From: Pseudoalteromonas espejiana DSM 9414
Lineage (GTDB): Bacteria > Pseudomonadota > Gammaproteobacteria > Enterobacterales > Alteromonadaceae
Reading direction: 5' to 3'
Length of the DNA stretch: 64,000 nucleotides
Assembly (NCBI RefSeq): GCF_002221525.1
Contig: NZ_CP011028.1
Coordinates: 2,057,001 to 2,121,000 of the forward strand
Position 1 is the stretch's first letter. Each line of letters begins with the position of its first letter. The translations under genes and the position numbers were made by a program. Of the stretch, positions 8,320-20,729 are shown piece by piece. The notes under the pieces are model-generated. The model worked only from the letters and a program-made list of their open reading frames with translations, made no database searches and was not told where the DNA came from.

Positions 8320-10581
8320 TTACGCTGGTGTTAAATTACTTTCAAAATCAAAGTTAATTTTCTTATCTTTCACCGATACTTTAACAGTACCGCCATCAAC
8401 AAGTTCACCAAACAATATTTCGTTAGCTAGCGGCTTTTTAAGCTCATCTTGAATTACACGCGCCATAGGACGGGCACCCATTGCTTTATCGTAGCCTTTA
8501 TCAGCTAACCACTCACGCGCTTTAGAGGTAAGCTCAAGGTTAACTGACTTTTTATCTAGCTGAGCTTGAAGTTCCACCACAAATTTATCAACCACTTGCA
8601 AGATAACGTCTTTTTCAAGGTGATTAAACCAAATTATGTTATCTAAGCGGTTTCTAAATTCCGGAGAAAATACTTTATTAATTTCACCCATTGCGTCGTG
8701 TGTATGGTCTTGTTCACTAAAGCCTATAGATTTACGTGTGGTTTCTTGCACGCCAGCATTGGTAGTCATTACTACAACCACATTTCTAAAGTCAGCTTTA
8801 CGACCATTATTATCGGTTAACGTACCGTGATCCATTACTTGTAGCAAAATATTGTAGATATCTGGATGCGCTTTTTCAATTTCATCCAGCAGTACAACCG
8901 CATGTGGGTTTTTAATTACCGCCTCTGTTAATAAGCCGCCTTGTTCAAAACCAACATAACCCGGTGGTGCACCAATTAAACGGCTCACCGCATGGCGCTC
9001 AACGTACTCAGACATATCAAAACGAATAAACTCTACACCCATACACTTAGCAAGCTGCTTAGTCACCTCTGTTTTACCAACACCTGTAGGTCCAGCAAAT
9101 AAGAACGAACCGACTGGCTTGTCTTCGTTTGCAAGTCCAGAGCGCGATAAGCGAATAGCTGAGGTAAGCGCATCAATAGATTGATCTTGCCCAAACACCA
9201 ACATTTTAAGATTACGATCAAGATTTTTGAGGGTTTCTTTATCGGTAGATGACACACTTTGCGCCGGAATACGGGCCATTTTAGCAATAATCAGCTCAAT
9301 ATCAGAAACACCAATAGTCTTTTTACGCTTAGAGCTAGGTTGCAAACGCTGGTTTGCACCTGCCTCGTCTATTACATCAATGGCTTTGTCAGGTAAGTGT
9401 CGCTCATTAATATACTTAGCGCTTAGCTCAGCAGCTGCTTTAAGGGCTTTTTGCGTATAACGAATTCCATGATGTTCTTCGTAACGCTCTTTTAAGCCAT
9501 TTAATATTTTAGTGGTATCGGCAACACTTGGTTCGAGCACATCAATTTTTTGGAAACGACGTACTAATGCACGGTCTTTCTCAAAAATGTTTTTATACTC
9601 GTTGTAGGTGGTTGACCCCATACAACGCAACTTACCGCTAGACAGCAATGGTTTTAATAAGTTTGATGCATCCATTACACCGCCTGATGCAGCACCGGCA
9701 CCAATAATGGTATGAATTTCATCAATAAATAAAATCGAACCAGGCTTTGCTTGTAACTCTTTTAGCAAGCTTTTAAAGCGTTTTTCAAAATCCCCACGGT
9801 ATTTAGTACCGGCAAGCAATGCACCCATATCTAGTGAATAAACAACAGCATCGGCAATCACTTCTGGTACTTGCTCGTTAACAATACGATACGCAAGCCC
9901 TTCTGCAATTGCTGTTTTACCAACGCCTGCTTCACCTACAAGTAGCGGGTTATTCTTTTTACGACGACACAATACTTGTACCGTGCGCTCTACTTCGCTA
10001 TCACGTCCAACTAGAGGGTCAATGTTGCCCTCTTTTGCTTGCGCGTTTAAGTTTGTTGTAAAGCTGTCTAATTTGCTTGCTTCTTCGTTTTGAACTTCTT
10101 GTACTTCCTCATGAATATCGTCGGTGTCATCACCTAACTCATCATCGGCTTTAGAAATACCATGAGAAATAAAGTTAACAATGTCTAAGCGCGAAATATC
10201 GCTCTTTTTAAGTAAGTACACTGCTTGGCTTTCTTGCTCTGAAAAAATAGCAACAAGTACGTTTACGCCCGTAACTTCGTTTTTACCAGATGATTGAACA
10301 TGAAAAACTGCACGTTGTAATACGCGCTGAAAACCAAGTGTAGGCTGAGTTTCACGCTCTTCTTCTAAATCGGGAATGACCGGCGTGGTTTCGTCAATGA
10401 ATTCGAGTAATTCTGTTTTTAAACCTGAAATATCAACGCCACAGGCGTTTAGCGCTTCGCCTGCTGAAGGGTTATCTAATAGCGCAAGTAAAAGGTGTTC
10501 TACCGTCATGAATTCATGGCGGCGTGTACGCGCTTCACGAAACGCGGCATTTAACGTTAGTTCTAAGTCTTTGTTTAGCAT
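8320..10581 (-). CDS. clpA: ATP-dependent Clp protease ATP-binding subunit ClpA
   Basis: Hexameric AAA+ unfoldase that feeds substrates, including ClpS-delivered N-degron proteins, into ClpP. It has the Clp N domain ([14 protein letters not shown] near residue 25), a first ATPase with Walker A GEAGVGKT at about 216-223 and [11 protein letters not shown], and a second with GPTGVGKT and [11 protein letters not shown]. The ClpP-docking loop reads SIGFSEQD. The frame extends two codons to a TTG at 10587, but an AAGGGG Shine-Dalgarno sits six bases before the ATG at 10581. The resulting 753-residue protein starts MLNKDLE like E. coli ClpA (758), so 10581 is chosen. Confidence 0.97.
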   Translation of the reverse strand: MLNKDLELTLNAAFREARTRRHEFMTVEHLLLALLDNPSAGEALNACGVDISGLKTELLEFIDETTPVIPDLEEERETQPTLGFQRVLQRAVFHVQSSGKNEVTGVNVLVAIFSEQESQAVYLLKKSDISRLDIVNFISHGISKADDELGDDTDDIHEEVQEVQNEEASKLDSFTTNLNAQAKEGNIDPLVGRDSEVERTVQVLCRRKKNNPLLVGEAGVGKTAIAEGLAYRIVNEQVPEVIADAVVYSLDMGALLAGTKYRGDFEKRFKSLLKELQAKPGSILFIDEIHTIIGAGAASGGVMDASNLLKPLLSSGKLRCMGSTTYNEYKNIFEKDRALVRRFQKIDVLEPSVADTTKILNGLKERYEEHHGIRYTQKALKAAAELSAKYINERHLPDKAIDVIDEAGANQRLQPSSKRKKTIGVSDIELIIAKMARIPAQSVSSTDKETLKNLDRNLKMLVFGQDQSIDALTSAIRLSRSGLANEDKPVGSFLFAGPTGVGKTEVTKQLAKCMGVEFIRFDMSEYVERHAVSRLIGAPPGYVGFEQGGLLTEAVIKNPHAVVLLDEIEKAHPDIYNILLQVMDHGTLTDNNGRKADFRNVVVVMTTNAGVQETTRKSIGFSEQDHTHDAMGEINKVFSPEFRNRLDNIIWFNHLEKDVILQVVDKFVVELQAQLDKKSVNLELTSKAREWLADKGYDKAMGARPMARVIQDELKKPLANEILFGELVDGGTVKVSVKDKKINFDFESNLTPA

Positions 10582-10649
10582 TGGCAACCCCTTACTGAGA
10601 TAATAATTTTATACCACAACAATGAGATGAATGATCACCTTATTGGTAT

Positions 10650-10967
10650 TTATTCCTGCTCACAACTACAAAGCAGTGGATGCTCGTTATCCCGCGCATA
10701 GCGGTTAACTTGTTCAGCCTTGGTTTGGGCTACGTCGGCGCTAAATACACCGCATATGCCTTTACCTTTTTCGTGAACTTGAAGCATCACGTCGGTTGCT
10801 CTATCGCTATCCATATTGAAGAACGTCATTAGAACTTCTATTACAAAGTCCATTGGCGTGTAGTCGTCGTTATTTAAAACAACTTTGTATTTTCGCGGCG
10901 GCTGCAGCTTTTGCTTTTCACTATCGCGAACTGTGTCTATGACACCTGAATCTTTCATACCACTCAT
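10650..10967 (-). CDS. clpS: Clp protease adaptor ClpS
   Basis: Adaptor that binds N-terminal Leu, Phe, Tyr or Trp degrons and hands them to ClpA. The 105 residues contain the N-degron pocket motif [16 protein letters not shown] and the conserved [16 protein letters not shown] region (E. coli ClpS is 106). It lies 68 bases upstream of clpA on the same strand and is divergent from cspD, the same arrangement as in E. coli. Confidence 0.96.
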   Translation of the reverse strand: MSGMKDSGVIDTVRDSEKQKLQPPRKYKVVLNNDDYTPMDFVIEVLMTFFNMDSDRATDVMLQVHEKGKGICGVFSADVAQTKAEQVNRYARDNEHPLLCSCEQE

Positions 10968-11167
10968 AATTAAATATAGTCTTGTCTTTGGAACTCAAGC
11001 AAACTTGAATAAAAAATAAATTAAATGTTAAAAAAATATCTCAAAACACTTGACTGACTGGCCAAATAAACTACAGTCAGATATAGATTGATTAATCCTT
11101 AGTCAGTCTAGCAAATTATACGGTTTAGAATAACTAAATTAGTCAACTTATAGAAGGATGTAGAAGT

Positions 11168-11386
11168 ATGGCTTGTGGTAAAGTCAAATGGTTCAACAAC
11201 GCCAAAGGTTTTGGTTTCATCGTAGAAGACGGCTGCGAGAATGATATTTTCGCTCATTACTCAACGATTGTAATGGACGGTTATAAGACACTTAAAGCTG
11301 GTCAGGATGTAACATTCGAGCTAGAACAAGGCCCTAAGGGTCTTCATGCTAAAAACATTGCCCCTAATGGCGATATTTTAGAGTGA
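11168..11386 (+). CDS. cspD: Cold-shock-like protein CspD
   Basis: The 72-residue single-strand nucleic-acid binder has RNP1 (KGFGFI) and RNP2 (DIFAHYS) of the cold-shock domain. In E. coli CspD is stationary-phase induced and inhibits replication. Its position, divergent from clpSA, is what marks it as CspD rather than another Csp. AAGGA lies about ten bases upstream. Short inverted GACTGACT/AGTCAGTC copies (about 11053 and 11101) flank the shared promoter region. Confidence 0.9.
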   Translation: MACGKVKWFNNAKGFGFIVEDGCENDIFAHYSTIVMDGYKTLKAGQDVTFELEQGPKGLHAKNIAPNGDILE

Positions 11387-14057
<2,671 letters not shown>

Positions 14058-14071
14058 TTTTAGATTAAATT

Positions 14072-14107
14072 AAAAACCGCTTACTTTTTAAGTAAGCGGT
14101 TTTTTTG
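14072..14107 (+). terminator. icd intrinsic terminator
   Basis: AACCGCTTACT / AGTAAGCGGTT with a 5-base loop and a long T-run, right after icd. Confidence 0.88.
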
Positions 14108-14124
14108 TGTCTTTATTTTATATA

Positions 14125-14283
14125 ATACCAATTCGCAATAATACTTAATCATTTTGCGGGGCTAGATGTGTTGCCGCTTGCGTTAAAAAACTCTCTTTTA
14201 GAGCAACTAAATAGCGATTTTTCCTAGCAACTAATACGTTTTTCTAGCTTCAGATTAGAACATTTAATTAAGCGAATTGGTAT
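14125..14283. repeat. ATACCAATT-type intergenic palindromic element (159 bp)
   Basis: Bounded by ATACCAATTCGC (14125-14136) and its exact complement (14272-14283), with no coding potential inside. A related but diverged element starts with TATACCAATTGC near 17943. Non-coding elements with these ends are, from memory, widespread in Pseudoalteromonas and related marine genera. It behaves like a MITE-like or ERIC-like repeat. Confidence 0.7.
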
Positions 14284-14285
14284 AA

Positions 14286-14316
14286 AAAGGCCGCTATGTA
14301 TAACATAGCGGCCTTT
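14286..14316 (-). terminator. Terminator downstream of the amidohydrolase pair
   Basis: A 14-bp perfect stem (AAAGGCCGCTATGT and complement) with a 3-base loop and T-rich flanks in both directions, 26 bases past the 14343 stop. Confidence 0.82.
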
Positions 14317-14342
14317 AAAAAATTAAAGCTATTTTAATTTAA

Positions 14343-15587
14343 CTATTTTGTATAAGCGCGTGGCATAGTTGAATCTGTTGTGTAGCGCTCACGTAGTTTA
14401 TCTTGGCGCGACTGTGTAGACACTTCTTCACCGTTGATAATCATTGTGCTTACGTGTGAGCTTAGTTCAAACGGGTCGTTGCTCCACATAACAACATCAG
14501 CGGCTTTACCTACCCTTAAGCTGCCTGCATTAATATTAAATACACTCGCTACGTTAGATGTAACCGCATTTAATGCGCCTTGCTGGCTCATTCCATACGA
14601 TACAGCATTACCTGCATCAAAACGTAGCTGGTAAATATTATGACTGGCATCGCCACCCACGGTTAAAATAACTTTTACACCGGCTTTTTCAAGCACTGCT
14701 GCGTTATCTAAACTTGCGTGTAATGAATCAAAGCTTGAAGGTAAGCTGTCCATTGCACTCATAATTACCGGTACTTGCGCTTGTGCAATCTGCTCTTTAA
14801 CAACAACGGCATCTTGTGCGCCATTGAGCACTAAATTAATACCAAACTCTTCTTTAACCTTAAGTAGCTCAATTATATCTGCCGCACGAGACACACCAAC
14901 CACCAGCGGCATATCGCCACTAAGTACTTTAGCCATTACTTTGTCTTCAGTACTTGGCTTGCTGTCGTCGTCTTTTTTAGGCTTTTTAGCTGCTTTGCTT
15001 TGGTGCTCTTGAAGCTTATTAATAAGCGTTTGTAGTGTAAAGGCGCGAGAACCTTTACTTCGCTCGCCTAAATAAACCACTAACGCCGCTTGTTTTTGAA
15101 TATTGCTTTGTAAATCACCACTTAAATCAACAACACTAGCAAGGCCCGAAAAAATACTATCGCCACCATGAGGGGTAATTACATCGCGCGTAACGCCGCC
15201 TTTACGCGCATAAGGCACTAAGCTTGAATGTGCGTTGTAAGCAAGGCTCACATCAAAATCAATACCTGCTTTTTCTTCGCCAGCATCACGAGAGCCTGCG
15301 ACTGCACTTACTTCAACAAGGCCAAGCTGATTAATACTGGCAATAAAACCTGGTGTTACAATTTGGCCTTTAGCATCAATAACTTTATCGGCTGTTACTT
15401 GTGCAGGGTTAATTGCGGTAATTTTTCCGTTATCCATTACTATGCTAGCGTTTTGTAAAACGCCCTGCTCTGTTGCCGTATGCAGTGTTGCATTAATAAT
15501 AGCAAGCGATTGTGCACTGGCTGCACCTGAGGCTAAAAGTCCGGCAGCAACCAGAGATAGCGAAAACGAACGTGATAAATTTTTCAT
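14343..15587 (-). CDS. Periplasmic amidohydrolase-like protein lacking the HxH metal motif
   Basis: A Sec signal peptide (cleavage likely after AASA, about residue 25) is followed by an amidohydrolase-superfamily composite-sheet start (LAIINATLHT, VIDAKGQIVTPGFIA). The catalytic HxH expected after PGFI is replaced by ASINQLG. A lysine/aspartate-rich insert lies at about 205-225. The C-terminus keeps the family pattern (VTSNVASVFNI, GSLRVGKAADVVMWS). The gene starts 10 bases after the paralogue upstream, so the two are co-transcribed. The missing histidines suggest a non-hydrolytic partner subunit or altered chemistry. The substrate is unknown. Confidence 0.78.
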   Translation of the reverse strand: MKNLSRSFSLSLVAAGLLASGAASAQSLAIINATLHTATEQGVLQNASIVMDNGKITAINPAQVTADKVIDAKGQIVTPGFIASINQLGLVEVSAVAGSRDAGEEKAGIDFDVSLAYNAHSSLVPYARKGGVTRDVITPHGGDSIFSGLASVVDLSGDLQSNIQKQAALVVYLGERSKGSRAFTLQTLINKLQEHQSKAAKKPKKDDDSKPSTEDKVMAKVLSGDMPLVVGVSRAADIIELLKVKEEFGINLVLNGAQDAVVVKEQIAQAQVPVIMSAMDSLPSSFDSLHASLDNAAVLEKAGVKVILTVGGDASHNIYQLRFDAGNAVSYGMSQQGALNAVTSNVASVFNINAGSLRVGKAADVVMWSNDPFELSSHVSTMIINGEEVSTQSRQDKLRERYTTDSTMPRAYTK

Positions 15588-15597
15588 TCTGGGCTCC

Positions 15598-16980
15598 TTA
15601 TTGTTGACCTAACATAAAATCACTTTGTGCTTGATAAGCAGCATCGTCTCTATCGTAAACTTTTGCGCCATCAATAAATACTTGTTCTGCTTTTGCATAA
15701 ACACTAAATGGGCTTTGATTCCAAATAACTACATCGCCTTGCTTACCAGCTTCAAGCGAGCCTGTTTTATCCTCAATACCTAGCGACTTAGCCGCGTTAG
15801 ATGTGATCCATTTAATAGCGTGCTGCTCAGAAATATCAAAGCCATTTTCGTTTGCACGGAACATCACTTTGCCCGCTTCTTGGTTTAGACGTTGAATTGT
15901 TGTGTCTGAATCTGAATGCACCACCGCACATGAATTTTTAACCGCATCAACAATGGCTACGTTTTCTTGAACCATGTCGTACGCTTCCATTTTAAAGCCC
16001 CACCAATCTGGCCAAAGTGCAGCACACGAACCATTTTCAGCAAGTAGGTCGGCGATTTTATATGCTTCTACACCATGGTGGAATGTACCCGCGTGATAGC
16101 CAAATTCTTTAGAAAGGTCAATCATCATGGCCATTTCTTCAGCTTTATAACAGTGATTATGAATAAGCACTTCACCTTCAATAACCGCTCGAAGAGTATC
16201 GTGTTTTATGTCACGTACTGGTGCTTCTGGGTTTAAACCTGCTTCATAATCGGCGTCATATTTATCCCATGCACGCTTGTACTCTTGTGCTTCTGCCCAA
16301 GCCATTCTGTAGCCAGCCATGTTACCCATACGGGTAGAAGGTAATGTACCTTGGCGACCATATACGCGTTTTGGGTTTTCACCACAAGCCATTTTTAAGC
16401 CATTAGGCGCATCAGGGAATTTCATTGCTTGCATTGTATGCGCAGGAATGTTTTTAAGCGTTACACCGCGACCACCAAATAAGTTTGCCGAGCCTGGTAA
16501 AATTTGTAACGAGGTAATACCGCCTTCGCGCGCGCGGTTAAAACCAGGGTCTTGAGGCCACACAGAATGCTCTACCCATACCTCTGCGGTATTTGGACTG
16601 GTCATTTCGTTACCGTCTTGATGTGACTCAACCGATGGGCTTGGATAAGCACCTAAGTGAGAGTGAACATCAATAATACCTGGGGTAACCCATTTGCCCT
16701 GTGCATCAATGGTTGTATCTGCATTGGCTGATAAGTCTTTACCTACTTGCTGAACTTTACCATCAACAAGTAATACATCAGCATCATCTAAACGCTCGCC
16801 TGTACCGGTAAGTACCGTTGCGTTTGTAATTAATGTGCTTGTAGAAGCCATTGGCTTGTAAGTACTTGGATACGGGTTTTTGTTAATTGTAATTTTAGGA
16901 TCTTGTGGGCCGTTTTCTTGGCAACCAACAAGCGCAGCAGCTAAACCAACTGCGAGTAATGAGGGTGCAAATTTTTGCAT
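15598..16980 (-). CDS. Amidohydrolase family lipoprotein (imidazolonepropionase-like)
   Basis: The signal peptide has a lipobox, LVGC (acylated Cys about residue 20), so it is membrane-anchored. The metal-binding HxH is present in PGIIDVHSHLG, further histidines appear in NHCYKAEE and HAGTFHHGV, and the late Asp in AVVHSDSDT. The ending SLEAGKQGDVVIWNQSPF is typical of this superfamily. A good AGGAG Shine-Dalgarno precedes the ATG. It is first in a two-gene operon with the HxH-less paralogue. Related marine proteins are usually annotated as imidazolonepropionases or dipeptidases, but the actual substrate cannot be read from the sequence. Confidence 0.85.
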   Translation of the reverse strand: MQKFAPSLLAVGLAAALVGCQENGPQDPKITINKNPYPSTYKPMASTSTLITNATVLTGTGERLDDADVLLVDGKVQQVGKDLSANADTTIDAQGKWVTPGIIDVHSHLGAYPSPSVESHQDGNEMTSPNTAEVWVEHSVWPQDPGFNRAREGGITSLQILPGSANLFGGRGVTLKNIPAHTMQAMKFPDAPNGLKMACGENPKRVYGRQGTLPSTRMGNMAGYRMAWAEAQEYKRAWDKYDADYEAGLNPEAPVRDIKHDTLRAVIEGEVLIHNHCYKAEEMAMMIDLSKEFGYHAGTFHHGVEAYKIADLLAENGSCAALWPDWWGFKMEAYDMVQENVAIVDAVKNSCAVVHSDSDTTIQRLNQEAGKVMFRANENGFDISEQHAIKWITSNAAKSLGIEDKTGSLEAGKQGDVVIWNQSPFSVYAKAEQVFIDGAKVYDRDDAAYQAQSDFMLGQQ

Positions 16981-17080
16981 TTTGTTAGGTTCTCCTGTTT
17001 TTTTGCTACTTTAGCTAAAGCTAAGTAATTAAGCCAAAAAAACAGGTAAAAAAGCAATTAACCGAGTTGAAATACTGTAA

Positions 17081-17866
17081 TTATTTTTTTATGTAATTGT
17101 TATATAACTTTTCCAGCGCACCTTCGGTAGTCAGCGACGGATCTTTGTTTATAAAGTGTTTAACTGTACGTGTTACAAAATCTGAGTTTTGCTTATGCTG
17201 CTTAGAAAAGTCTTTAATTAATGTGTTGCCATCGCTGGCTGCTGTCACTTTGTCGTGACGGTGACGATACTGGCTAAGCGCTCGATTAAAGTCGCCGTTG
17301 TAATCTTCCACTAGTATTTTATAAAAGTCACTTTTTTGTACTTTAAGCACATTAATGCAGTAATTTAATGCCTCTTTAAAGTCGGTAAAGGTAGTGCCTT
17401 CTACATCAAACTCTTTGGTTTTTTCACGCACGGTTACACGCGCTTCTTCTGCGGCATAACTAAAGCCCGTAAACGCTAGTCGCTCAGACGCTTCTTTTCC
17501 AAGCTTCATACCTGCTTGAATACTATGGGCAAATTCGTCGCTCATTTCGCTTAGTTCGTTTTCTTCCCACATGTTATAAACGCGCAGTGCTTTAGCATAT
17601 TTATTAGAGAGCTTTTTTTTAAGCTTGGTAAAACGCTCATCTATACTCATAAGCCTTTCGTTGTGCAACAGCGCATGGCACTCATAACACGCAGCAATAG
17701 ATACAAAGTCGGCTTCTTCACCTAAATCAATAATGCTTTGAAGCATATGTAGCGGCGGGCAATGGTCACGCTCTGTAGCTTCGCATCCACAGTAAAAACA
17801 TTGATTAAAATGCTTGTGTTCACATGCATACGCTTGCTGATAATAGCTTGCTAACGTTTTGCTCAC
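17081..17866 (-). CDS. HNH-endonuclease-like zinc protein
   Basis: The 261-residue soluble protein has CFYCGCEATERDHCPPLHML near residue 23, followed by CYECHALLHN near 60. Two CxxC pairs plus the DH and a final H-N resemble the zinc-binding HNH nuclease fold. The remainder is helical with no domain I recognise. AGGAG lies before the ATG. It stands alone between the amidohydrolase operon and a repeat-containing intergenic region, with no neighbouring methylase or defence gene, so a restriction role is not supported by context. Confidence 0.6.
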   Translation of the reverse strand: MSKTLASYYQQAYACEHKHFNQCFYCGCEATERDHCPPLHMLQSIIDLGEEADFVSIAACYECHALLHNERLMSIDERFTKLKKKLSNKYAKALRVYNMWEENELSEMSDEFAHSIQAGMKLGKEASERLAFTGFSYAAEEARVTVREKTKEFDVEGTTFTDFKEALNYCINVLKVQKSDFYKILVEDYNGDFNRALSQYRHRHDKVTAASDGNTLIKDFSKQHKQNSDFVTRTVKHFINKDPSLTTEGALEKLYNNYIKK

Positions 17867-18236
17867 TGGTTCTCCTAGTAAAATACGCGCTAATAAAACA
17901 TCACAAATAATGGAGGCGATAATAACAGCCTGAAAAAATAAGTTATACCAATTGCATAAAATTAGTGAATCATTATTTCGCTGATAAAATAACGCAGTGA
18001 GCGCGCTATTTAATGCGATAGAATGATTATGCTTTTAATAAAATAGGTATTGATAGCTGAAAAATAATTTAGCTAAAGTGTGTCAAAAAACACACTTATT
18101 ACAGATGAATTTCATACACATAAAAACAAGTGTGTATTTTACACATACATGCTTACACCTTGTTGCGTTTGGTTAACAGCTTTTTAGTTTAAATAGCTCA
18201 ATAATAAACCCGAACCACAAACAATGAGGAATAATT
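17867..18236 (+). other. Gene-free stretch with an ATACCAATT-type element and promoter-proximal palindromes
   Basis: An imperfect palindromic element runs from about 17942 to 18058, beginning TTATACCAATTGC. It has internal complementary arms (AATCATT...AATGATT; CGC...GCG) and ends near AATAGGTATTG. Further right, AAGTGTGT / ACACACTT (about 18075-18097) and AGTGTGT / ACACAT (about 18129-18147) form two short hairpins before the next gene. Confidence 0.6.
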
Positions 18237-18599
18237 ATGAATACTTTAAAAGTAACGTTATGTACCACTTTTGCATTTGGCGCAGTACTTATGGCATCAC
18301 CAGCGTCAGCAGTTCAATTTGAAGCGGCAGACTCATCACCTGGTACACAAGCATGTATGGCGGTAGCGGCAAATAAAACGCATGTGTTGCGTAAAACATC
18401 TCGCAGCTTAAATATTAGCAAAGCTGTACTAAGTAAAAAGCTCGAATGTAACAACTTATCAATGGGCGACTTTGTAACCTTGTACAATTTAGATAAAAGC
18501 GCTAACTATTTAAATATGGATACCAGCACACGCACATCAATCAAAGATTTAGCTAAAACAATGACCTCTGAAAAAGTGATTATTACAGGGCCAAAATAG
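18237..18599 (+). CDS. Small secreted protein, DUF3718-like
   Basis: 120 residues with a clear Sec signal (cleavage after ASPASA, about residue 25). The mature protein holds two cysteines (ACMAVAANKTH and LECNNLSM), a spacing like the short periplasmic DUF3718 family of Shewanella and Pseudoalteromonas. That assignment is from memory of the pattern. AATGAGGAATAATT before the ATG gives a strong Shine-Dalgarno. Function is unknown. Confidence 0.65.
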   Translation: MNTLKVTLCTTFAFGAVLMASPASAVQFEAADSSPGTQACMAVAANKTHVLRKTSRSLNISKAVLSKKLECNNLSMGDFVTLYNLDKSANYLNMDTSTRTSIKDLAKTMTSEKVIITGPK

Positions 18600-18617
18600 T
18601 ATGACTTTTATAAATAA

Positions 18618-18650
18618 CTAAGCAGGCCCAAAAGCCTGCTTAGTTTTATT
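18618..18650. terminator. Bidirectional terminator between the DUF3718-like and DUF445-like genes
   Basis: CTAAGCAGGC / GCCTGCTTAG with a six-base loop, then TTTTATTATT. It lies between two convergent genes and can serve both. Confidence 0.8.
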
Positions 18651-18653
18651 ATT

Positions 18654-19346
18654 TTAAATAACAGCCGCAATTAACCCAAATAAACCACCAAATACGCCGC
18701 CCCATACAACTAACCAGCCTAAGTGTTCATGGATCATGGTTTGAATAATATCTTTTACCATTTTAGGGGTTAGCTCATCTAAGCGCTCATCAACTAACTT
18801 TAATACCGTGCCATGTAAGCTTTGCGCGCTATTACCTTGCGCTAATGTATCACTAACAAGTGCTTTAAAGTCTTCGGTTTGGCTTATCTGAGCCAGTGAC
18901 AATTGCATTTTTTCTATAAATTTTTCGCGCATTGGCTCTATAGCTGCTGTGCCACCAAACACGCCTAACATGCTGCCAAACTGCGACTGCTCTATTACTT
19001 CGAGTAAATTGTCGAATGCGGGGTTTAAATCTACATTGCTAATAATGGGCTCAAAGTCGATGTTTGGCTGGGCTTTATTAAGTAAGTTATTAATTTTTTG
19101 CTCAGAAAAAAACTCAGTCAAAATTAAATTACGTATAGCCACCTTAAAGCTTTCAAACTTAAGCGCTATTACACCAGAGCCGTATAATAAAGGGACTTTT
19201 TCAAATAGCATATGCACAGCTAATAAATTAGTAACCGCGCCCGAGAGTGCAAATAAACCAACCGACAATACTATTGCTTGATCATAAAAGTAGCCTACAA
19301 CTACACAAATACCTGCTAGTAAATTGGTGATAAAACTCTTGTTCAT
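18654..19346 (-). CDS. DUF445-family membrane protein
   Basis: 230 residues with N-terminal hydrophobic helices (ITNLLAGICVVVGYF; VLSVGLFALSGAVTNLLAVHMLFEKVP), a soluble helical middle and a C-terminal helix (GWLVVWGGVFGGLFGLIAAVI). The GAVTNxLAVxMLF signature is characteristic of DUF445. The frame is open to 19493, but a GGAG five bases before the ATG at 19346 and the homologous start make that the better choice. It is divergent from the fructosamine kinase gene. Function is unknown. Confidence 0.78.
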   Translation of the reverse strand: MNKSFITNLLAGICVVVGYFYDQAIVLSVGLFALSGAVTNLLAVHMLFEKVPLLYGSGVIALKFESFKVAIRNLILTEFFSEQKINNLLNKAQPNIDFEPIISNVDLNPAFDNLLEVIEQSQFGSMLGVFGGTAAIEPMREKFIEKMQLSLAQISQTEDFKALVSDTLAQGNSAQSLHGTVLKLVDERLDELTPKMVKDIIQTMIHEHLGWLVVWGGVFGGLFGLIAAVI

Positions 19347-19455
19347 TGGTACTCCGTTAGCATTTTTTATATCGTTAATTTTACAACGATTAGTTTGTGA
19401 AATTAATACTTTTTTGCCATAGTTTAAGTATCTGTTTAAAAGGCGAGCAATAACT

Positions 19456-20322
19456 ATGTGGAAAACAGTAAACGAGCACATTAGCCAAGCCATTCACTAT
19501 GACTTTAAACACACTTACAAACGCCAACTGCAAAGTACCAACACCGATAAACTCTTTCAATTAACCGATGGGTCGCACAACTATTTGGTTAAAATTGCTT
19601 TAAAAAGTGAGCTCGACCGCCTTGAAAGCGAAGCAGTAGGCCTTAAACTTCTTACACAAAATAGTATTTTTATGGTACCTGATTGCATAGTAACAGGCGC
19701 TAATATTGAATTTTCGTTTATTGTACTCGAATGGCTGGTACTTGATAAACAACCTCACAGCCATTGGGCCGATATGGGTAAACATTTAGCTATGCTACAT
19801 CAAAAGCATGCCCAAGCGATGTTTGGCTTTGATGTAGATAACTACTTAGCAACAACAGTGCAACCAAACCGGTGGCATAAAAAATGGGATGTATTTTATG
19901 CAGAAGAACGCATTGGCTGGCAATTACAGCTTTTAGCCGAAAAAGGCATAAACTTAGTGGAGCCAGAGCTGCTAATAAATTTCGTTAAAGAGCAATTGCA
20001 CAGCCACACTGTAGCGCCTTCGTTACTTCATGGGGATTTTTGGCGTGGAAATATGGGCTTTATAAAAAATATACCCACACTATTTAACCCTGCTTGCTAT
20101 TACGGCGACCGTGAAGTAGATATCGCCATGAGCGAGCTTTTTGCGCCGCTTCCTGATGACTTTTATAACGCGTACAACATGCAATACCCACTCAGTGAAA
20201 ACTATCAAAAACGCAAAGCAATTTATCAACTTTATCCAATTTTAAATCACGCGAATATTTTTGCGGGGCATTACCTTACACAAGCTAAACAGCATATAGA
20301 TACGTTACTTAACACTCAGTAA
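19456..20322 (+). CDS. Fructosamine kinase family protein
   Basis: Cytosolic small-molecule kinase of the fructosamine/ketosamine-3-kinase family, which phosphorylates sugar adducts on proteins or free amines so that they deglycate. The 288 residues show the kinase-like catalytic loop LLHGDFWRGN near 198 and the downstream NPACYYGDREVDIAMSELF, both diagnostic, plus an N-terminal KIA lysine region. The gene is monocistronic as far as can be seen. Confidence 0.9.
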   Translation: MWKTVNEHISQAIHYDFKHTYKRQLQSTNTDKLFQLTDGSHNYLVKIALKSELDRLESEAVGLKLLTQNSIFMVPDCIVTGANIEFSFIVLEWLVLDKQPHSHWADMGKHLAMLHQKHAQAMFGFDVDNYLATTVQPNRWHKKWDVFYAEERIGWQLQLLAEKGINLVEPELLINFVKEQLHSHTVAPSLLHGDFWRGNMGFIKNIPTLFNPACYYGDREVDIAMSELFAPLPDDFYNAYNMQYPLSENYQKRKAIYQLYPILNHANIFAGHYLTQAKQHIDTLLNTQ

Positions 20323-20525
20323 TTTATTAAGGCAATACACGTAAAATTATTGTCATAATCAGGGGTTCAGCACTATATTTATAATGAATGTAGCTAAATT
20401 TAAATTAGTAAATGCATTTATTATTGAGTTCAGTTTTGAGCCATTAAGTTGTTGGTAGTATACGTTCACAACTTAAATAATGTGTACCAACACGGTAACC
20501 TCGCCTTGGTACGTTTGGAGTGATT
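20323..20525 (+). other. Leader region of the CPXCG protein with a start-proximal hairpin
   Basis: GTACCAA ... TTGGTAC (about 20482-20512) brackets CGGTAACCTCGCC just before the GGAG Shine-Dalgarno of the next gene. It could be a leader hairpin. No gene is seen. Confidence 0.35.
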
Positions 20526-20729
20526 ATGAAAGACTTTGTATCACAACGCATCACCTGTCCACACTGTGGCAACCACATTCATTTAGATATAGATGCCAGT
20601 ATGGGCGACCAAGACTACGTAGAAGAATGTAGTGTTTGTTGTAACCCTATACATTTAAATATGCATATAGACCATGCTAATAAAAAGCTAGAGTTACACG
20701 TAGACAGCGACAACGAACAAATATTTTAG
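20526..20729 (+). CDS. CPXCG-motif cysteine-rich small protein
   Basis: 67 residues with ITCPHCGNHIH near the start and EECSVCCNPIHLNM in the middle, forming a two-CxxC zinc ribbon as in the CPXCG family. The ATG at 20526 has GGAG five bases upstream, whereas the in-frame GTG at 20520 overlaps that Shine-Dalgarno. Its stop overlaps the convergent ribE stop by 4 bases. Function unknown; cytoplasmic. Confidence 0.82.
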   Translation: MKDFVSQRITCPHCGNHIHLDIDASMGDQDYVEECSVCCNPIHLNMHIDHANKKLELHVDSDNEQIF

